Notes: a model not told the origin generated them from the sequence alone. Shown: positions 9,275 to 19,136, numbered from the stretch's first letter. The stretch: 64,000 nt of DNA from Oscillospiraceae bacterium (GCA_902769255.1 CACXOM010000002.1:1-64000), one strand, 5' to 3'. Program-made: numbers and translations.

Positions 9275-11143
9275 ATGGCAAAGATTAATGTTCTTGATAA
9301 ATCGGTTGCGGAATTAATTGCCGCAGGCGAAGTTGTTGACCGTCCGAGCGCGGTTATTAAAGAACTTGTTGAAAACAGCATAGATTCCGGGGCTGACGCC
9401 ATTACTGTTGAAATTAAAAACGGTGGCAGAACCTTTATGCGAGTAACCGACAACGGTTGCGGAATTGATAAAGATGATATTAAAACCGCCTTTTTGCGCC
9501 ATGCAACAAGCAAAATTAAAACAGGTGAAGATTTAGAGGCAATTCATACTTTAGGATTTAGAGGCGAAGCGTTGGCATCAATTTGCGCTGTTGCAAAAGT
9601 TAAGGCTATAACTCGTACTGCTGATAATGAATTTGGCTATTGCTATGAAATAGCAGGGGGCGAGGAGGTTTCTTTTGAAGAAATAGGTTGCGCTTTAGGC
9701 ACTACTTTTGTTGTTGAAGACTTGTTTTTCAACACTCCCGCAAGACTTAAATTTATGAAAAAAGACAACACCGAATCAAATGTTGTTGCCGGAATTATTG
9801 ACAGAATTGCGCTTTCGCACCCTGAAATATCTTTTAAATTAATTCGTGACGGAAAACAGGTTATTAACACTCCGGGCGATAAGTTACTAAAATCCGCTTG
9901 CTTTGAGGTTTTAGGCGGTGAATTTACTAATTCCGCTTTAGATGTGAATTATGAGTTGGAAGGCGTTAAAGTAAGCGGTTTTGTTTCAAAACCTACCGCC
10001 GCTAAAAAAACAAGGGGCTGGCAATATTTCTTTTTAAACGGTAGATATATTAAAACAAAAACCGCTATGGCGGCGCTTGAACAGGCTTATAAAAACAGAA
10101 TAATGGTAGGAATGCACCCTGCTTGCGTTTTGAATATTGAAATAAACCCTTCATTAGTTGATGTAAATGTTCACCCTTCAAAAATTGAGGTTAGATTTTC
10201 TGATGAACAATCGGTTTTCAGAGGTGTATATTATGCGGTAATGTCCGCATTAGATGCTGATGTTTCTCGGGTTGAGTTTAAAAAAGATGTTGCAAAAGAA
10301 GTTGAAAAAGAAATATTTACACAACAAAAGTTTAATATTCCTGAAAAACCTTTACAGCAGAAAAAACAGGAATTCTTTGTAAACACTACCGCAAGCGAGT
10401 TTAAAAAAGATTATATTGAGAAAAGTTTTGATAAAAAACCGCTTTCAACTTTTGATATTCCGTTTACCGCCACACCTAAAGTAGCGGAGGAGAAAAAAGA
10501 GCAATATAATCCCGAACCGACAGCGGTTGAGAAAAGGGAAGTTGAAATAAAAGAAGAGTTACAACCCGAAAAACCTCATATCAACTTTAAATATGTAGGC
10601 GAAGTTTTTTCAACTTACATATTAGTTGAATGTGACGATAAAATGGTTATTATTGATAAGCATGCGGCTCACGAGCGAATTATTTTCGAGCGACTAAAAG
10701 AAAATGCCGAACATAATCCTCAATTGCTGTTGGCACCGGTTAGGGTAACGCTTTCTGCCGAGCAATATGAGGCGGTAGTTTCTAATGTTGACGAAATAAA
10801 TTCATTAGGATTTGAAATTGAAGATTACGGCACAAAAACTGTGCTTGTTAGAAGCGTTCCTATGGAACTTGATAAAGAGAATATTGCTGAATTAATTGAA
10901 GAAATTGCTGGAAAACTTTGCGAAAAATTTACCGATTTTTCGCCGGAATTTCTTGATTGGCTTTATCACTCGGTTGCTTGCAGAGCGGCAATAAAAGCAG
11001 GTAATAAGTCGGGTGAAAAAGAACTTAGCGCTCTTGCCGATATTGTTTTAAACGACGAGAGAATAAGATATTGTCCTCACGGCAGACCTACTGCCGCTGA
11101 AATGACCTTAAACGAGTTTAAAAAACGATTTTCAAGGATATAA
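9275..11143 (+). CDS. mutL: DNA mismatch repair protein MutL (endonuclease type)
   Basis: MutL couples MutS to strand removal. The N-terminal GHKL ATPase shows ELVENSIDSGAD, NGCGID and GFRGEAL, followed by the transducer domain. A low-complexity Lys/Glu linker spans about residues 345-440. The C-terminal domain holds the endonuclease motif in a variant form, DKHAAHERIIFE (usually DQHA), plus CPHGRP near the end, so this is the nicking kind of MutL found where MutH is absent. AAAAGGAG precedes the ATG. The MutL stop is 4 bases before miaA. Confidence 0.97.
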   Translation: MAKINVLDKSVAELIAAGEVVDRPSAVIKELVENSIDSGADAITVEIKNGGRTFMRVTDNGCGIDKDDIKTAFLRHATSKIKTGEDLEAIHTLGFRGEALASICAVAKVKAITRTADNEFGYCYEIAGGEEVSFEEIGCALGTTFVVEDLFFNTPARLKFMKKDNTESNVVAGIIDRIALSHPEISFKLIRDGKQVINTPGDKLLKSACFEVLGGEFTNSALDVNYELEGVKVSGFVSKPTAAKKTRGWQYFFLNGRYIKTKTAMAALEQAYKNRIMVGMHPACVLNIEINPSLVDVNVHPSKIEVRFSDEQSVFRGVYYAVMSALDADVSRVEFKKDVAKEVEKEIFTQQKFNIPEKPLQQKKQEFFVNTTASEFKKDYIEKSFDKKPLSTFDIPFTATPKVAEEKKEQYNPEPTAVEKREVEIKEELQPEKPHINFKYVGEVFSTYILVECDDKMVIIDKHAAHERIIFERLKENAEHNPQLLLAPVRVTLSAEQYEAVVSNVDEINSLGFEIEDYGTKTVLVRSVPMELDKENIAELIEEIAGKLCEKFTDFSPEFLDWLYHSVACRAAIKAGNKSGEKELSALADIVLNDERIRYCPHGRPTAAEMTLNEFKKRFSRI

Positions 11144-11147
11144 ATTT

Positions 11148-12092
11148 ATGAAAAAAATACCTCTTATCGCTGTGGTAGGGCCTACCGCAAGCGGTAAAAC
11201 AAAGTTAGCGGTTGATATTGCAAAAGAATTTGATTTTGAAATTATTTCTTTTGATTCAATGCAGGTTTATAAAGAAATCGGTATTTCAACAGCAAAGCCA
11301 ACAGTTGACGAAATGCAGGGAATACCGCATCATTTAATAGATTGTTTAAGTGTTGATGAAAGTTTTAGTGTGGCTGACTTTTGTTCGCTTGCAAGTCAAA
11401 AAGTTAAGGAAATAGAGAATAAAGGAAAAACGCCATTATTTGTAGGCGGAACAGGGCTTTATATTGACAGTTTTGTAAATAATGTTGACTTTTCAAGCCC
11501 GAATAAAAATGATGAAATAAGAGAAAAAATCGATAAAATTGAGCAAGAAAAAGGGTCAGATTATCTTTATGAACTGTTAAAAGAGGTTGATTTTAAAGCA
11601 GCTCAAACTGTTCATAAAAATAATGTAAAAAGAGTAAAAAGAGCGCTTGAAATCTTTTATTGCACAGGAATAAACAAAACCGAGCAAGATAAAATTGCAA
11701 TTGAAAATGAGTCGCCTTATAAATGCCTTTATTTAGGGCTGAATTTTAAATTAAGAGAAAATCTTTATAACAGAATTAATTTAAGAGTTCAAAAAATGCT
11801 TGAAAACGGACTTTTGGAAGAAGCGAAGAATTTTTTTGAAAATAAAAATTCTAAAACTTCCGCTCAGGCTATCGGCATTAAAGAGTTAAAGCCGTATTTT
11901 GACGGCGAAAAAAGTTTAGATGAATGTGTTGAGAAAATCAAGCAAGAGTCACGTCGATATGCTAAAAGGCAAATAACTTGGTTTAAGCGAAACGATAAAA
12001 TCAATTGGTTTTACCCTGATGAGCAGGATTATGATATCATTAAACAAGAATGTTTTAAACTTATATCAAACTTTTTAAAGGAGGAATATTAA
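11148..12092 (+). CDS. miaA: tRNA dimethylallyltransferase MiaA
   Basis: MiaA transfers the isopentenyl group of dimethylallyl diphosphate to A37 of tRNAs, the step before MiaB. The N-terminus has the P-loop VVGPTASGKTKLA and the family motif FDSMQVYKEIGISTAKP. The tRNA-binding region with GTGLYIDSF and the C-terminal SRRYAKRQITWFKR are intact. At 314 residues it is full length. Its TAA stop overlaps the ATG of the next gene by one base, so the two are translationally coupled. Confidence 0.96.
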   Translation: MKKIPLIAVVGPTASGKTKLAVDIAKEFDFEIISFDSMQVYKEIGISTAKPTVDEMQGIPHHLIDCLSVDESFSVADFCSLASQKVKEIENKGKTPLFVGGTGLYIDSFVNNVDFSSPNKNDEIREKIDKIEQEKGSDYLYELLKEVDFKAAQTVHKNNVKRVKRALEIFYCTGINKTEQDKIAIENESPYKCLYLGLNFKLRENLYNRINLRVQKMLENGLLEEAKNFFENKNSKTSAQAIGIKELKPYFDGEKSLDECVEKIKQESRRYAKRQITWFKRNDKINWFYPDEQDYDIIKQECFKLISNFLKEEY

Positions 12093-13297
12093 TGAGTTTC
12101 GGTAAAGATACTAAACTGAAAAGAGTGTTTTTTACTTTTTTCGGGTTGTTAATTATTGCTACTGTGTTGTATCATTCGTTTTCTTCTTTATTTAACCCAT
12201 ATCAAACCGAAGAGGCGGTTGAAATGACCGTTAAAAAGACGGTTTCGGCTGATTGTTATTTTGTTAGAAAAGAAAATGTAATTAAATCAGACATAAGCGG
12301 TTATAAAGTTTTTAGAGTTTCAAACGGCGGTAAAGTTGCTAAAAACTCGGCAGTTATAAGCTATTATAATAAGGCGAATGATGTTGCAACAGCTAATGAA
12401 ATTAATGCTTTAGAAGATTATCTTTCGCAAATTAAAGAAATTGATAAGCAAAACTCAATTCACAGCGCCGACCTTAAAATTATTTCTGAGCAAACAGCGG
12501 CAAACATTTACTCGTTGTTAGGTAATATTAACAGTAACAACCTTACTGATGCTAAAAAATCAATTTCACAATTGCGCTATTTTATTGCGCAAGGGCAATT
12601 GGCAACAAGCAGAGAAAATAATTACACCTCTGTTATTAAATCGCTTAAAAAACAGTTAAAAAAGCTAAAAAGCGGTTATGAAAAAGATGTAAAAAAAGTG
12701 AAAAGCGAATATTCCGGCTATTTTGTGAATTTTACTGATGGATATGAAAATGCGATTGATTATGACAATATCGGCGATATAACTGTTGACGATATTAAAA
12801 ATATAAAAGCGCAAAAAGTTGACGACAATCAAGTCGGCAGAGTAATAAGTGAAAACGAGTGGTACATTGTTTGTATTCTTAATACTGCTGATATAAACGA
12901 TTTGTCAAAAGGCGATAAAATTAAAATAGGTACATCGCTTTCTAATTCAGATGAACTCTCGGTTACAGTTAAAGCGGTGAATAAAAGCAGTGATAACAAA
13001 AAAAGCGCAGTTGTTTTCTCTTGTATGGAAATGAATGAGGAATTAGCGACTGTTAGAGAACAGAATTTGGAAATTATTCTTAAAACCTATAAAGGTTTAA
13101 AGGTGAATAAAGAGGCTATTAGAGTTAAAGACTCTCAAAAAGGCGTCTATGTTGAGAGAGGTCAAATAAGAAAATTCGTTAAAACCGACATTATTTACAG
13201 TTCAAATAATTATTGTATTGTAAAAACAAATAATGGCAATGATGAACTTAAAATTTATGATGAAGTAATTGTGAAAGGAAGAGGGCTTGATGGATAG
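12092..13297 (+). CDS. HlyD-like membrane-anchored protein
   Basis: A 401-residue protein with one N-terminal membrane segment (about residues 12-30), a lipoyl-like beta region, a long helical hairpin (about 100-200) and further beta regions toward the C-terminus. This is the build of HlyD/RND adaptor-like proteins seen in clostridial cell-division clusters. No export ATPase or permease is nearby. The setting between miaA and the ylmE-sepF-ylmH-divIVA group points to a cell-envelope or division role, which is inference. It overlaps miaA by one base and ylmE by about 8 bases. Confidence 0.6.
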   Translation: MSFGKDTKLKRVFFTFFGLLIIATVLYHSFSSLFNPYQTEEAVEMTVKKTVSADCYFVRKENVIKSDISGYKVFRVSNGGKVAKNSAVISYYNKANDVATANEINALEDYLSQIKEIDKQNSIHSADLKIISEQTAANIYSLLGNINSNNLTDAKKSISQLRYFIAQGQLATSRENNYTSVIKSLKKQLKKLKSGYEKDVKKVKSEYSGYFVNFTDGYENAIDYDNIGDITVDDIKNIKAQKVDDNQVGRVISENEWYIVCILNTADINDLSKGDKIKIGTSLSNSDELSVTVKAVNKSSDNKKSAVVFSCMEMNEELATVREQNLEIILKTYKGLKVNKEAIRVKDSQKGVYVERGQIRKFVKTDIIYSSNNYCIVKTNNGNDELKIYDEVIVKGRGLDG

Positions 13298-13994
13298 TTT
13301 TTCACTATTTGACGAGAATTATAAAATAGTTTGCGATAAAATTCAAAACGCTGCAAATTCAGTTGGAAAAAACTTTGAAGATATTACTTTGTTGGCGGCT
13401 ACTAAAACAGTTCCTGTTGAAACAATTAATTATTCTTTTGAAAAAGGCATTAAATATATGGGCGAAAACCGTGTTCAAGAGTTTTTATCAAAAGAAGAAG
13501 CATTAAATAAAGGTTTTCACCGCCACTTTATCGGCACTTTGCAAACAAATAAAGTTAAACAAATTGTCGGAAAAGTTGAGCTTATTCAATCAGTCGATTC
13601 GGTAAAACTTGCAAAAGAAATATCTAAACAGAGTGTTGCAAGAAATATTACTTCGAATGTGTTGATTGAAATTAACATTGGAAGCGAAGAAAACAAAAGC
13701 GGTCTTGATAAATCAAAAATTAATGAAATTTTAGCAGAAATTTCCGAAATGAACGGAATTTTTGTTAAAGGTTTAATGACTCTCGGTCCAATTTTTGAAA
13801 ACAATTTGCAAAAATCGAAGTTTTTTGAAGAAATGTATAAAATTTATATTGACAACAGAGGCAAAATCAAAGATAATATAGATATAGGTATTTTATCAAT
13901 GGGTATGTCTGATGATTTTGACCTTGCTATTAAATGCGGTGCTACTATGGTGAGAGTAGGTTCGGCGCTGTATGGTAAAAGAAACTATAATTAA
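13290..13994 (+). CDS. ylmE: YggS/YlmE family PLP homeostasis protein
   Basis: A 234-residue single-domain, alanine-racemase-like fold type III protein that binds pyridoxal phosphate and is linked to vitamin B6 and amino-acid balance. The PLP lysine lies in LLAATKTVPVE (about residue 38). Further family motifs are GENRVQEF, HFIGTLQTNKVK and the C-terminal LSMGMSDDFDLAIKCGATMVRVGSALYG. It precedes sepF, as in many Firmicutes division clusters. The ATG at 13290 overlaps the previous stop; a TTG one codon earlier is less likely. Confidence 0.92.
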   Translation: MDSFSLFDENYKIVCDKIQNAANSVGKNFEDITLLAATKTVPVETINYSFEKGIKYMGENRVQEFLSKEEALNKGFHRHFIGTLQTNKVKQIVGKVELIQSVDSVKLAKEISKQSVARNITSNVLIEINIGSEENKSGLDKSKINEILAEISEMNGIFVKGLMTLGPIFENNLQKSKFFEEMYKIYIDNRGKIKDNIDIGILSMGMSDDFDLAIKCGATMVRVGSALYGKRNYN

Positions 13995-14009
13995 AGGTGG
14001 TACATAACT

Positions 14010-14483
14010 ATGGGCATTATGGACAAAGTAAAAAAATTTGTAGTAGGTGAAGACGGCTACGAAACTGAAGATTATGTTGCTGATGAAGAGCAATATGAAG
14101 AAAATGACAGAGATGTTTTTTCTACTTCAAATTCAAAGTATTTTGAAAGAGCCGAAAAGGAATCTGCTCCTTCAAAAAGCAAATATGTAAATATTAATGC
14201 TAATTCTCAACTTTCGGTAGTGCTTGTTAAACCTGAAAACTTTGCAGAAGCAACAAGTATTGCTGATCACTTAAATAACAAAAGAACCGTTGTTTTAAAT
14301 CTTGAATCGGCAAGCAAAGAGGTTTCTCGCAGGCTTGTTGACTTTTTAAGCGGTGCTGCTTATGCTAACAACGGCACTTTAAAAAGAGTTGCAAATTGCA
14401 CATTTATAATCACACCTAATAATGTTGATATTATGGGCGATGAACTTTTAGAAGATTTTGAAACTGGCGGAATGTATATCTAA
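14010..14483 (+). CDS. sepF: Cell division protein SepF
   Basis: SepF binds FtsZ and the membrane and helps organise the Z ring. The 157-residue protein starts with a short amphipathic membrane-binding helix (MGIMDKVKKFV), then an acidic flexible stretch (about 13-55) and the compact SepF domain (about 65-150) with LVKPENFAEATSIADHLNNK. The order ylmE-sepF-ylmH-divIVA is the conserved division cluster of Gram-positives. Its stop shares a base with the start of ylmH. Confidence 0.94.
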   Translation: MGIMDKVKKFVVGEDGYETEDYVADEEQYEENDRDVFSTSNSKYFERAEKESAPSKSKYVNINANSQLSVVLVKPENFAEATSIADHLNNKRTVVLNLESASKEVSRRLVDFLSGAAYANNGTLKRVANCTFIITPNNVDIMGDELLEDFETGGMYI

Positions 14484-15223
14484 TGTCAATAGATTCGGAT
14501 AATCTTATAAAAGCAAAATTATCTGACGCTTTAAAAATGATGGAGTTAAAAAATATTCCGTCATTTTTAGGTTTTTTAAATGAGCGAGAATTATCAATTT
14601 GTAAAAACATTCTCGAAAAACAGCATATTAAGTATTCTTTTTTTGGTGGTTTTGAAAACGCTTCAAGAGTTTTTATAGCAATTTTGCCTGATTGGGAAGA
14701 CAACCCTGTTTTTCCCTTTCAAGCCATTAAGTTTTCGCAAAAAGCGGAAAAAACTCTTTCTCACAGGGATTTTTTGGGTACAATAATGTCGCTTGGCATT
14801 TCTCGTGAGAAAGTTGGAGATATTTTAGTTAAAAACAATATAGCTTATGCTTTTGTTTGCGACAGCGTGGCAGAGTTTGTTGTTCAAAATATTTCAAAAG
14901 TCGGCGGTGCCGGCGTTGATGTTGAAATTACCGATGATATTCCAAAATTTGAGCTTAAATTTGAAAAATATCGAAAAGTAATTGCTTCAAACAGGGCAGA
15001 TTGTTTAGTAGGTGGAATTACCAATCTTTCTCGTGAAAAAGCAAAAAGTTTAATTTTTAGCGGAAGTTTAATAGTAAATCATATGATTTGCGACAGCATT
15101 ACTGCAAAAATTAAAACAGGTGACATTTTGTCAATTAAAGGTTATGGAAAATTTATTGTTCAAAATGTTGATGAAAAAAACAAAAAAGGAAGATTAGTTT
15201 TAAACTATAAGAAATTTCTTTGA
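14483..15223 (+). CDS. ylmH: YlmH family S4-domain RNA-binding protein
   Basis: This 246-residue protein matches YlmH: an N-terminal alpha/beta part, a central domain with ISREKVGDILV, and a C-terminal S4 RNA-binding domain (about 175-240, VGGITNLSREKAKSLIFSGSLIVN). YlmH homologues bind ribosomal or transfer RNA and have been linked to rescue of stalled 50S subunits; whether this one does so is not visible. It overlaps sepF by one base. Confidence 0.9.
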   Translation: MSIDSDNLIKAKLSDALKMMELKNIPSFLGFLNERELSICKNILEKQHIKYSFFGGFENASRVFIAILPDWEDNPVFPFQAIKFSQKAEKTLSHRDFLGTIMSLGISREKVGDILVKNNIAYAFVCDSVAEFVVQNISKVGGAGVDVEITDDIPKFELKFEKYRKVIASNRADCLVGGITNLSREKAKSLIFSGSLIVNHMICDSITAKIKTGDILSIKGYGKFIVQNVDEKNKKGRLVLNYKKFL

Positions 15224-15237
15224 AAGGATTATATATA

Positions 15238-16011
15238 ATGTTTACAGCAGATGAAATAAGAAATACAGGATTTTCAAAATCAGGTTTGTCGGGTTACAAA
15301 GCGGCAGATGTTGATGAATTTCGTGAACTCGTTGCGAATGACTATGAAAAACTTGAAAAAAGCAATGAAGAATTAGTTGAAAAAATTAAAATATTAGCTG
15401 CCCATGTTAAAAAATTACAGGAAAACGAGGAATCGGTTAAAACCTGTCTTATTAATGCGCAAATTTCTGCTGATAAAGTAATGAAAAATGCTGATGAAAA
15501 ATCAAAAGCAATTATTTTAGAGAGCGAAGAAAAAGCAAATAATTTGTTAGATGAAACGCAAAGCAAATCTGATTATTTGTTGAACGAGGCAAAAACACAG
15601 TCGGAGGAGTATATTACTTCTGCTAAGGAAAAAGCCGACAATATTGTTGCAGAGGCTGAACAAAAGGCTATTGCGCTTAGAAATGAAACCGATAAAAAGG
15701 TAAATGCTCAAAAGAGTTATTACGCTAAATTAAAAAGCGAAATTGAAAAATTTAGAGAAGAATCTATCGAAAGTTATTCAAAACAACTTGATTTAATAAG
15801 CGAAATTTCCGAATCGGAAGAATTGCTTGACAAAGCGGTTAATTCTGATACTACCGACGAAGTGTTTAATGAAAAATTTGTAAACGACGAGCCTTTGCCT
15901 CAAAATGAAGAAAAACCAAAGGTTGAGGAACACTCTGAAATTGATGAAATCAAACCTGATGATGACGAAGAAGAACAAAACTCAAGCAGTTTGTTTGAAT
16001 ATAAACAGTAA
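15238..16011 (+). CDS. divIVA: DivIVA domain-containing cell division protein
   Basis: A 257-residue DivIVA-like protein that marks curved membrane at poles and septa. The N-terminal DivIVA domain reads FTADEIRNTGFSKSGLSGYKAADVDEF. A long coiled coil of Glu/Lys/Ala heptads covers about residues 30-190, and the tail is strongly acidic (about 200-257). The ATG at 15238 has AAAGGATT upstream; an earlier in-frame ATG at 15220 would overlap the ylmH end and lacks a binding site. It closes the ylmE-sepF-ylmH-divIVA set. Confidence 0.92.
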   Translation: MFTADEIRNTGFSKSGLSGYKAADVDEFRELVANDYEKLEKSNEELVEKIKILAAHVKKLQENEESVKTCLINAQISADKVMKNADEKSKAIILESEEKANNLLDETQSKSDYLLNEAKTQSEEYITSAKEKADNIVAEAEQKAIALRNETDKKVNAQKSYYAKLKSEIEKFREESIESYSKQLDLISEISESEELLDKAVNSDTTDEVFNEKFVNDEPLPQNEEKPKVEEHSEIDEIKPDDDEEEQNSSSLFEYKQ

Positions 16012-16026
16012 TTTTAGGTGAATATA

Positions 16027-16512
16027 TTGAATTTTAAAAAATATAAACACAAATATATATCTGTTTTAATGGGAATTATTCTTGTTTTAACTGATTATTT
16101 TACTAAAATTGCGGCTGAAAACTATATTCCAAAGAATAAAACAATAACAATAATACCGCACTTGATTGATTTTAGATTTTTAAAGAATGACGGCGCGGCT
16201 TTTGGTATGCTTGACAATGCCCGCTGGGTTTTTATGCTTACAACGGTTATTTTTATAATTGTGGGCTTGATTTATTTTTTGCGCTTGAAAGAAAATCAAA
16301 AATTCACCTGTTATGTAGTTATGCTTATAATATCAGGCGGAATCGGTAATATGATTGACCGTGTTTTTTACGGTGAAGTTGTTGATTTTATTACATTTGG
16401 GTTTATTAGTTTTCCTTCTTTTAATATTGCCGATTGTTGCATTGTTATCGGCTGTTTTTTGTGGATTATAAGCATATTATTTGACGCTAAAAATCAAAAG
16501 GCGAATAATTAA
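16027..16512 (+). CDS. lspA: Lipoprotein signal peptidase (signal peptidase II)
   Basis: LspA cuts the signal peptide from lipoproteins in the membrane. The 161-residue protein has four membrane segments and the two catalytic aspartate motifs, GGIGNMIDRVFYGEVVDF and FNIADCCIVIG. The TTG at 16027 is my choice because AGGTG at 16016-16020 sits six bases before it. A GTG at 16018 lies inside that binding site and is less likely. Several predicted lipoproteins in this window are potential substrates. The stop abuts the rluD-like gene. Confidence 0.93.
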   Translation: MNFKKYKHKYISVLMGIILVLTDYFTKIAAENYIPKNKTITIIPHLIDFRFLKNDGAAFGMLDNARWVFMLTTVIFIIVGLIYFLRLKENQKFTCYVVMLIISGGIGNMIDRVFYGEVVDFITFGFISFPSFNIADCCIVIGCFLWIISILFDAKNQKANN

Positions 16513-17427
16513 ATGGAAGAAATTAATTTTATTTATGAAAACAACGATTCTGTTAGAATTGATAAATATATAGCGGAAAATGTTGAAGAAATTACCCGAA
16601 ACGCAGTAATTAATCTCATTGAAAAAGGCAATGTTACTGTAAACGGTAAAACAGTTTCAAAAAGTTATAAATTAAAACTCGGCGATAAAATTTTGGTTTT
16701 AATTCCTGAACCTGAAAATATGAAAGCCGAGCCTGAAAATATTCCGCTTGACATTGTTTATGAAGATAATGATTTATTAGTTGTAAACAAACCTAAAGGA
16801 ATGGTTGTTCATCCGGCTCCGGGCAATTACAGCGGAACGCTTGTAAATGCGCTTTTATATCATTGTGGAGATTCGCTTTCGGGTATAAACGGCGTAATTC
16901 GCCCCGGCATTGTTCATAGAATTGATAAAGACACGAGCGGTTTGCTTATTGTAGCAAAAAATGACAACGCTCATAATTTTTTGGCAAAACAAATTGCCGA
17001 GCACTCTTTTAAAAGGGAATATGAGGCAATTTGCATAGGCGTTATTAAAGATGACAGCGGTACAATAAATAAACCGATTGGCCGTCACCCTGTAAAACGC
17101 AAGCAAATGGCGGTTACTGCGACAAATTCAAAAAATGCGGTAACACATTACGAAGTTATTAAAAGATTTAACAATAACACTTATTTAAAACTCAGGCTTG
17201 AAACAGGCAGAACTCATCAAATAAGAGTACATTTAGCCTCTATTGGTAAACCTGTTTTAAACGACCCCGTTTACAGCAATTATAAGAGTGTGCCTGATTT
17301 TTGCGGACAATGTTTACACGCAAGAACAATAGGTTTTGTTCACCCAAACGGTAAATATTTAGAGTTTAAAAGCGATTTGCCTGATTATTTTAAAAATTAC
17401 TTAGAAAAGTTAGAACGGAGTAATTGA
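16513..17427 (+). CDS. RluD-family pseudouridine synthase
   Basis: A 304-residue RNA pseudouridine synthase of the RluA/RluD family. The N-terminal S4 domain (about 10-75) is followed by the catalytic domain with HRIDKDTSGLLIVAKND, whose aspartate is the nucleophile, and with LETGRTHQIRVHLASIGKPV. It probably modifies 23S rRNA, as RluD does, but the exact site cannot be read. The lspA-rluD order is common in Firmicutes. The TGA stop overlaps the following ATG. Confidence 0.93.
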   Translation: MEEINFIYENNDSVRIDKYIAENVEEITRNAVINLIEKGNVTVNGKTVSKSYKLKLGDKILVLIPEPENMKAEPENIPLDIVYEDNDLLVVNKPKGMVVHPAPGNYSGTLVNALLYHCGDSLSGINGVIRPGIVHRIDKDTSGLLIVAKNDNAHNFLAKQIAEHSFKREYEAICIGVIKDDSGTINKPIGRHPVKRKQMAVTATNSKNAVTHYEVIKRFNNNTYLKLRLETGRTHQIRVHLASIGKPVLNDPVYSNYKSVPDFCGQCLHARTIGFVHPNGKYLEFKSDLPDYFKNYLEKLERSN

Positions 17428-18236
17428 TGAAAAGCCTTGAAAATTATTTATTAGTTTCCGATTTAGACGGAACTCTTTACGAAAACCAAAATTTTCTTCC
17501 CGAAGAAAACAAAAAGGCAATTGAAAAATTTGTCTCCCTCGGCGGAAAATTTACAGTTGCGACTGGCAGGGGAGTGCCGACTACAAAATTTATTTCCGAA
17601 ATGATTCAATTTGATTGCCCAATTATTGTAAACGGCGGTCAAACTTTTTATGATTACTATAAAGATAAAGTGGTTTATACCGAAAATTTGCCCGAAAGCG
17701 CAAAAGATTTTGTAAAGCTTTTAATGCAAAACTTTTCAAAAGTCGGCGTTGAAATTTATTCGGGCAACACGGTTTATGCACTCAAAGTTAATGAGGTTAC
17801 AATAACTCATTTAGAGTATGAAAAAACGCCGTTTGTTGAAGCAACTTTTGAAGAAGTTGCCGAACTTGACTGGCAAAAAGTGCTTTTTGAAGATACTTTT
17901 GAAAATTTAGTTGAAATTCGCAAATTCGCAAGGGAAAATTGCCCTGATGATATAAAAATTATCGATACAAACGCAAAATTTATGGAGTTTTCAAATATCG
18001 GCGTCGATAAAGGCACAGCCATTTTGAAACTTGCCGATATGTATGAAATTCCTTATGCAAATGTTTGTGCAATAGGTAATTATTATAATGATGTTGATAT
18101 GATTGAGGCGGCGGGAATTGGAGCATTTGTAAAAGATTCGCCCGACGATATTAAAGACAAAGCGGATTACATTACCTACAAAACTTGTAAAGAGTGCGGT
18201 TTTGCCGAATTTGTCGACTATATTATTAATTTGTAA
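17427..18236 (+). CDS. Cof-type HAD-IIB family hydrolase
   Basis: A 269-residue HAD phosphatase of the Cof/YbjI type. It opens with VSDLDGTLYEN, has the motif II threonine in VATGRG, a large C2 cap and a C-terminal motif GNYYNDVDMIEAAG. Such enzymes dephosphorylate sugar phosphates or flavin and pyridoxal precursors; the substrate is unknown. It is translationally coupled to the rluD-like gene (TGATG), with CGGAG upstream. Confidence 0.87.
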   Translation: MKSLENYLLVSDLDGTLYENQNFLPEENKKAIEKFVSLGGKFTVATGRGVPTTKFISEMIQFDCPIIVNGGQTFYDYYKDKVVYTENLPESAKDFVKLLMQNFSKVGVEIYSGNTVYALKVNEVTITHLEYEKTPFVEATFEEVAELDWQKVLFEDTFENLVEIRKFARENCPDDIKIIDTNAKFMEFSNIGVDKGTAILKLADMYEIPYANVCAIGNYYNDVDMIEAAGIGAFVKDSPDDIKDKADYITYKTCKECGFAEFVDYIINL

Positions 18237-18293
18237 ATAGCAGTTTGTGCTGTTTAATATATTTATATTTTCTATTATATGAAGGAGAAAACA

Positions 18294-19136
18294 ATGGATA
18301 ATTCAACCAAAAAGGAACTTGAAATTTTTGCGACAAAAGTTCGTATGGGTGTAATTGAAGGAACTTACTGTGCAAAAGCGGGACATCCGGGCGGTTCGCT
18401 CTCAATTGCCGATGTATTGGCATATCTTTATAACGGTGAAATGAATATTGACCCGAAAAATCCCGATTGTGCAGACAGGGACAGATTTGTTTTATCAAAA
18501 GGTCATGCGGCTCCTGCTCTTTATGCGGCACTTGCTTTGAAAGGTTATTTTTCAACCGATGAACTCAAAACTTTAAGACATAAAGGTGCTCTTTTACAGG
18601 GTCATCCCGATATGAAACACATTCCGGGTGTTGATATGTCAACGGGATCGCTCGGTCAAGGAATTTCTGCCGCTTGCGGTATGGCGATTTCAGGTAAAAT
18701 GGCAGGCAAAGATTATCGTGTATATACAATTTTAGGCGATGGCGAAATTCAAGAAGGACAAGTTTGGGAGGCAGCAATGTTTGCCGGTTTCAAAAAACTT
18801 GATAATTTAGTTGCATTTGTCGATTTTAATAATCTTCAAATTGACGGCAGAATGACAGATGTTATGTCTGATTTACCTATTGATGAAAAATTCAAAGCAT
18901 TTAATTGGAATGTTATTAACATTAACGGTAACGATTTAGAAGAAATTGAAAATGCTTATAAAATGGCTCGCGAATGCAAAGGCAAACCTACTTGTATTAT
19001 AGGTAAAACTGTTAAAGGTAAAGGCGTTTCGTTTATGGAAGATGTTTGTTCCTGGCACGGCGTTGCTCCTAATGAAGAGCAGTATAATGATGCTATGAAA
19101 GAATTGAAAGCAACACTTGAAAGTTTGGAGGGTTAA
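18294..19136 (+). CDS. Transketolase, N-terminal (TPP-binding) subunit
   Basis: The first half of a split transketolase, 280 residues. It holds the thiamine-diphosphate-binding part with GHPGGSLSIADVL, SKGHAAPALYAAL and the ILGDGEIQEGQVWEAA metal/TPP motif. With its partner it moves two-carbon units in the non-oxidative pentose phosphate pathway. The ATG at 18294 has AAGGAGAAA upstream; an in-frame ATG at 18279 lies before that site. The partner begins 4 bases after the stop. Confidence 0.95.
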   Translation: MDNSTKKELEIFATKVRMGVIEGTYCAKAGHPGGSLSIADVLAYLYNGEMNIDPKNPDCADRDRFVLSKGHAAPALYAALALKGYFSTDELKTLRHKGALLQGHPDMKHIPGVDMSTGSLGQGISAACGMAISGKMAGKDYRVYTILGDGEIQEGQVWEAAMFAGFKKLDNLVAFVDFNNLQIDGRMTDVMSDLPIDEKFKAFNWNVININGNDLEEIENAYKMARECKGKPTCIIGKTVKGKGVSFMEDVCSWHGVAPNEEQYNDAMKELKATLESLEG

